Positions 61,485 to 64,000 of a DNA stretch of 64,000 bases are shown here, piece after piece (positions within the stretch are counted from its first letter, which is position 1; the number at the start of each line of letters is the position of its first letter). Position numbers and translations under genes: made by a program. Source of the DNA: Gammaproteobacteria bacterium (GTDB lineage Bacteria; Pseudomonadota; Gammaproteobacteria; Steroidobacterales; Steroidobacteraceae); contig PLUE01000022.1 in assembly GCA_003164785.1 (NCBI GenBank), positions 301,862 through 365,861 of the forward strand. Direction: 5' to 3'. Below the pieces are notes generated by a model that was not told where the DNA came from, searched no databases, and was given only the letters and a program-made list of their open reading frames with translations.

Positions 61485-62471
61485 ATGAGTAAAGTGGTTC
61501 GCTTTCATGAGCACGGTGGGCCGGAGCAATTGCGGATCGATGAGATCGAGGTCGGCGATCCTGGTCCCGAAGAGGTACGAATTCGGGTCGAAGCCATCGG
61601 GCTGAACCGCTCCGAGGCGATGTTTCGCGCGGGCGCTTATCTGCAGGCGCCGCATTTTCCGTCACTAATCGGCTACGAAGGCGTTGGCATCGTGGAAGCC
61701 CTTGGAGCGAAAGTGCAAGGCTTTGCGGTCGGTGACCGAATTTGCGTCATGCCAAACTACCGGCTCGGCGAGTATGGCCTGTATGGGGAGCATGCGATCG
61801 TCCCAGCGCGCAGCCTCATTGCACCGCCGCCCGGTCTCACGGTCGTTGAAGCAGCCTCGGTTTGGATGCAGTATTTTACGGCGCTCGCGATCTATGAAGT
61901 TGCCCACGCGGCGGTGGGCGACGCCGTCCTCATCCGCGCCGCCTCGAGCAGCGTCGGCCTTGCTGCGATTCAGCTTGCCAATTGGGCTGGCGCTGTCCCG
62001 ATTGCAACTACTCGCACCGGCGCCAAGATGGCGGCACTCAAAGCGCACGGTGCAAAACACGTGATTGCAACGGACGAGTCGAACCTTGTCACGGAGGTGC
62101 AACGCATCACCGGTGGTAAGGGAGTCCGCATTGTGTTCGATCCGGTGGGAGGACCTGACATTGATGCCCTCGCGCAAGCGACCGCCGAGGAAGGCATCAT
62201 CATTATCTATGGGGGCCTAAGCGGCCGTCCGACACCGTACCCGCACTGGCCGGCCGCGTTGAAGGGGCTTTCTTTGCGCGGATGGGTCGCTTCCTCCATT
62301 TGGAACAAACCGGAGCGATTCGCCCACAATCGAGATTTGATACTGTACGGCCTGGCGGAAGGGCGCTTGAAGCCGGTCATCGCCAAAACGTTCCCGCTGG
62401 AAGAGATTGTCGAAGCGCACCGCTACCTCGAATCGAACCAGCAACTTGGCAAGATTGTCGTGACTGTCTAG
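61485..62471 (+). CDS. MDR-superfamily NAD(P)H-dependent oxidoreductase (quinone reductase-like)
   Basis: A 328-residue medium-chain reductase with a GroES-like N-domain and a Rossmann domain. The nucleotide-binding segment reads AVLIRAASSSVGLAAIQLANWAG (a variant of AxxGxxG), and GYEGVGIVEALG is the conserved substrate-domain motif. The usual zinc-ligand cysteines are absent, so it belongs with quinone/enone reductases. The upstream sequence AAGAGGA ends about ten bases before the ATG. A hairpin with T-rich tail follows the stop. Confidence 0.88.
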   Translation: MSKVVRFHEHGGPEQLRIDEIEVGDPGPEEVRIRVEAIGLNRSEAMFRAGAYLQAPHFPSLIGYEGVGIVEALGAKVQGFAVGDRICVMPNYRLGEYGLYGEHAIVPARSLIAPPPGLTVVEAASVWMQYFTALAIYEVAHAAVGDAVLIRAASSSVGLAAIQLANWAGAVPIATTRTGAKMAALKAHGAKHVIATDESNLVTEVQRITGGKGVRIVFDPVGGPDIDALAQATAEEGIIIIYGGLSGRPTPYPHWPAALKGLSLRGWVASSIWNKPERFAHNRDLILYGLAEGRLKPVIAKTFPLEEIVEAHRYLESNQQLGKIVVTV

Positions 62472-62521
62472 ACGAACGTGATGGCCTGCCCCTGAATCGA
62501 ATGCGTTCGCGGGCTTTTCCC

Positions 62522-62568
62522 GGCCAATTCCAGTCGGTCGATCCAAGCATCAAATTGGCCGTTCTTTT
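62522..62568 (+). terminator. Probable terminator of MDR gene
   Basis: GGCCAATT (62522-62529) pairs perfectly with AATTGGCC (62553-62560) across a 23-base loop. A TTCTTTT tract follows (62562-62568). It is 51 bases after the stop. The loop is long for a classical terminator. Confidence 0.5.
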
Positions 62569-62617
62569 ATCGAGGGACTTGGGCTTCGCAGCCCATACGT
62601 CGAAGCCCGCAAGACGA

Positions 62618-62658
62618 TTGACTAGGCTAAATCATTGGCATATGCTGAAGCATATGCT
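62618..62658 (+). promoter_or_regulatory. VapBC promoter with repeat operator
   Basis: TTGACT (62618-62623), 17 bases, TATGCT (62641-62646). Over the -10 and start region lie two CATATGCT direct repeats, 12 bases apart (62639-62646, 62651-62658); the second forms the palindrome AGCATATGCT (62649-62658). This arrangement fits a promoter repressed by VapB binding across the start point. Confidence 0.65.
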
Positions 62659-62682
62659 AACGCTCAGTCGGATGGTAATATT

Positions 62683-62916
62683 GTGATTCCCGAACGTCAT
62701 GTCAAGTTGTTCAAGAACGGCCGGAACCAAGCAGTCCGGATTCCGCGCGAATTTGAACTGCCCGGCGACGACGCCATCATGCGCAAAGACGGAAACAAAC
62801 TAATCATCGAGGCGGCGCCCCCGCGATCCCTACTCGCCCTGCTTGCAACGCTCGAACCTATCGATGATGACTTTCCTCCCATCCTCGATGGCGAGCCCGA
62901 TGAAGTCGAGATCTGA
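62683..62916 (+). CDS. vapB: VapB-type antitoxin (AbrB/SpoVT fold)
   Basis: A 77-residue antitoxin with the AbrB-like DNA-binding stretch VKLFKNGRNQAVRIPREFELPGDDAIMRKDG and a C-terminal toxin-binding tail ending in GEPDEVEI. The GTG at 62683 is the first in-frame start downstream of the deduced transcription start (about 62653) and has GGATGG before it. The stop overlaps the ATG of vapC (TGATG). Confidence 0.87.
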   Translation: MIPERHVKLFKNGRNQAVRIPREFELPGDDAIMRKDGNKLIIEAAPPRSLLALLATLEPIDDDFPPILDGEPDEVEI

Positions 62917-63317
62917 TGCGCTTCCTGCTCGACACCAATATCGTGTCGAACCTCATACGAGAACCTCGTGGAGGCGTTGCCAAGCGGATCACAGCCGTCG
63001 GCGAAGCGAGCGTCTGTACGAGCATCATCGTGGCGTCGGAGCTTCGTTATGGCGCAGCCAAGAAGGCATCCCCTCGGCTCACGGCGCAACTTGACGCCGT
63101 ACTCGGAGCTCTCGACACGCTGCCATTCGATTTCCCTGGCGATGAGACCTATGGAGCGATTCGCACCCAACTCGAGTTGGCGGGCACGCCGATCGGCGGA
63201 AACGATCTGCTCATTGCAGCTCACGCCATATCTCTAGATCTCACATTGGTGACGGACAACGCCAAAGAATTCTCACGAGTCAGCAGACTGCGCGTCGAGA
63301 ACTGGCTGAGAGATTAG
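62916..63317 (+). CDS. vapC: VapC-type PIN-domain toxin
   Basis: A 133-residue PIN ribonuclease. D6 (FLLDTNIVS), E42 (ASELRYG), an Asp in GGNDLLIAAHA, and an Asp in LVTDNAKEF supply the catalytic set. VapC toxins of this type cut initiator tRNA or rRNA in known cases. It is coupled to vapB and ends 128 bases before a convergent acetyltransferase. Confidence 0.92.
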   Translation: MRFLLDTNIVSNLIREPRGGVAKRITAVGEASVCTSIIVASELRYGAAKKASPRLTAQLDAVLGALDTLPFDFPGDETYGAIRTQLELAGTPIGGNDLLIAAHAISLDLTLVTDNAKEFSRVSRLRVENWLRD

Positions 63318-63405
63318 TGACTATATGGCCCGGGCATTACAGCTAGGTTCGAGCTGGCGCTTCGGGTTTGGAGAATGCTCGAGTGCTGCCGTATTAGGCG
63401 GGGCC

Positions 63406-63437
63406 GCCCGCGAGTGGTGAATTACCCAGTCGCGGGC
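63406..63437. terminator. 8-bp inverted repeat between convergent genes
   Basis: GCCCGCGA (63406-63413) and TCGCGGGC (63430-63437) flank 16 bases between vapC and the acetyltransferase. Its location suggests bidirectional 3'-end formation, but there is no T run on either strand. Confidence 0.35.
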
Positions 63438-63445
63438 CGCGGCGG

Positions 63446-63955
63446 CTATAGCTGGAGCGAGTAGATAGTCTGATGAGAATCATCTGGGTCACAGTGGGCG
63501 CTCATGTTCAACTCCCCGGCAAGTGCGCGCATCGCTTCATTGTCCGAGAGTTCGACCGAGTACAGCTGTTTCACGCCATTGGACTTGGCAGATTGAATCA
63601 GCTGCTTCATCAGCATCGTGCCGAGCCCCTTGTGCTGCCAATCATCGGCGACCGTGACCGCAATTTCCCGCACGTCCGACCGTGAATTCGGGGCGTAACG
63701 ACTGACGCCGATCTCGGTTTCCCGGCCGTCGCGGCGAATCGTTGCAAGGAATGCCATGGAATGCCGGCCATCGACATCACACGCATGTGCTGCTTCGGAT
63801 GGGGACAGCTCCTTCCTGCCACCAAAGAAGCGGTAGTGCTTGGTCTGTGGGGACAAGCGACGAACGAAGTCCGCCTCCATCTCCGCGTCGGTTATTCGGA
63901 TTGGCCGAATGGTGACCACCTCTCCAGCAATCGTGGGATACGATCCGGTTGACAT
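63446..63955 (-). CDS. GNAT-family N-acetyltransferase
   Basis: A 169-residue acetyl-CoA-dependent acetyltransferase. The N-terminus is VTIRPIRITDAEMEADFVRRLSPQTKHYRFF, typical of the acetyltransferase part of Pat-like enzymes. The acetyl-CoA motif A is VREIAVTVADDWQHKGLGTMLMKQLIQSAKSNG, with the Q/R-x-x-G-x-G/A loop as QHKGLG. It has no other domain. Substrate is unknown; proteins and small amines are both possible. Confidence 0.92.
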   Translation of the reverse strand: MSTGSYPTIAGEVVTIRPIRITDAEMEADFVRRLSPQTKHYRFFGGRKELSPSEAAHACDVDGRHSMAFLATIRRDGRETEIGVSRYAPNSRSDVREIAVTVADDWQHKGLGTMLMKQLIQSAKSNGVKQLYSVELSDNEAMRALAGELNMSAHCDPDDSHQTIYSLQL

Positions 63956-64000
63956 GGCGCTCGAACTCCCTTGATTGAAGACGACGAGCGATCATGGAGA

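Noticed and set aside
61485-62471. Zinc-dependent alcohol dehydrogenase label for the MDR gene
   Set aside because: The catalytic and structural zinc cysteines are absent; a quinone/enone reductase-like assignment fits better.
1-64000. tRNA, rRNA, CRISPR array, insertion-sequence or phage genes
   Set aside because: I looked for cloverleaf-like motifs, regularly spaced repeats, transposase and integrase motifs and found none I can support.

Overview
The window is GC-rich, densely coded DNA from a Gram-negative bacterium. It carries TonB and RND outer-membrane systems, lipoproteins with lipoboxes, and UspA, HemN and GlgX. A TonB receptor next to two TPR-sulfotransferases, together with LigAB, a GH144-like hydrolase and a URC uracil cluster, suggests a proteobacterium. 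A gammaproteobacterium of the Steroidobacter/Nevskiales type is my best guess, but no rRNA or other phylogenetic marker is present. No tRNA, rRNA, CRISPR array, insertion sequence or prophage was seen.

Layout. 1-3.6 kb: the C-terminal half of an RND pump permease, translationally coupled to an OmpR-type regulator and a HAMP histidine kinase. 3.7-7.8 kb: two small orphan proteins, then a membrane GGDEF-EAL protein behind a leader with two perfect inverted repeats, and a surface-adhesin-E-like secreted protein. 7.8-19 kb: a glycan block with a GH3 beta-glucosidase, an SbmA/YddA-like ABC protein directly coupled to a GH144-like 'glycoamylase' and a GH15 glucoamylase, then (after four small genes) a large GH63/MGH1-like glucosidase. 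19-22.4 kb: a phosphonate module with PhnX, a coupled FAD amine oxidase and a divergent DUF5690 transporter. 22.4-29.3 kb: two TPR-sulfotransferases downstream of a TonB receptor, separated from it by a clear terminator. 30-32 kb: an Ig-like plus beta-propeller lipoprotein. 32.2-36 kb: a pyrimidine salvage/catabolism operon with an Fcy1-type cytosine deaminase, URC1 (GTP cyclohydrolase II-like), URC4 (DUF1688) and Upp.

36.8-46 kb: a complete four-gene tripartite efflux operon (MFP, two RND permeases, NodT-type outer-membrane lipoprotein). One permease has a long low-complexity insertion. 46-51.9 kb: a probable redox/oxygen block on the minus strand (kinase, FixJ-type regulator, HPF-like protein, HemN, diheme cytochrome c), divergent from a PAS hybrid kinase. 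51.9-53.1 kb: a stand-alone LigAB extradiol dioxygenase. 53-59.4 kb: a SYLF protein, GlgX, a universal stress protein, an exported methyltransferase, a frameshifted secreted protein and two small envelope proteins.

59.5-63.4 kb is a scar-like accessory region. It holds the C-terminal end of a multicopper oxidase overlapping the first codons of a truncated chrA, a Phd/YefM-PIN toxin-antitoxin pair with a leaderless-looking promoter, a PIN-toxin remnant, an MDR oxidoreductase, and a VapBC pair with a readable promoter/operator. A GNAT acetyltransferase closes the window.

The coherent functional units are cytosine-to-uracil breakdown (URC), aminoethylphosphonate breakdown, glucan hydrolysis and tripartite efflux. 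The observations most worth following are the PhnW-less phosphonate module with a candidate transporter, the bacterial URC operon led by a fungal-type cytosine deaminase, the ABC-glucanase-glucoamylase operon, the receptor-sulfotransferase cluster, the insertion in the efflux permease, and the decayed MCO-chrA locus carrying a leaderless toxin-antitoxin operon.
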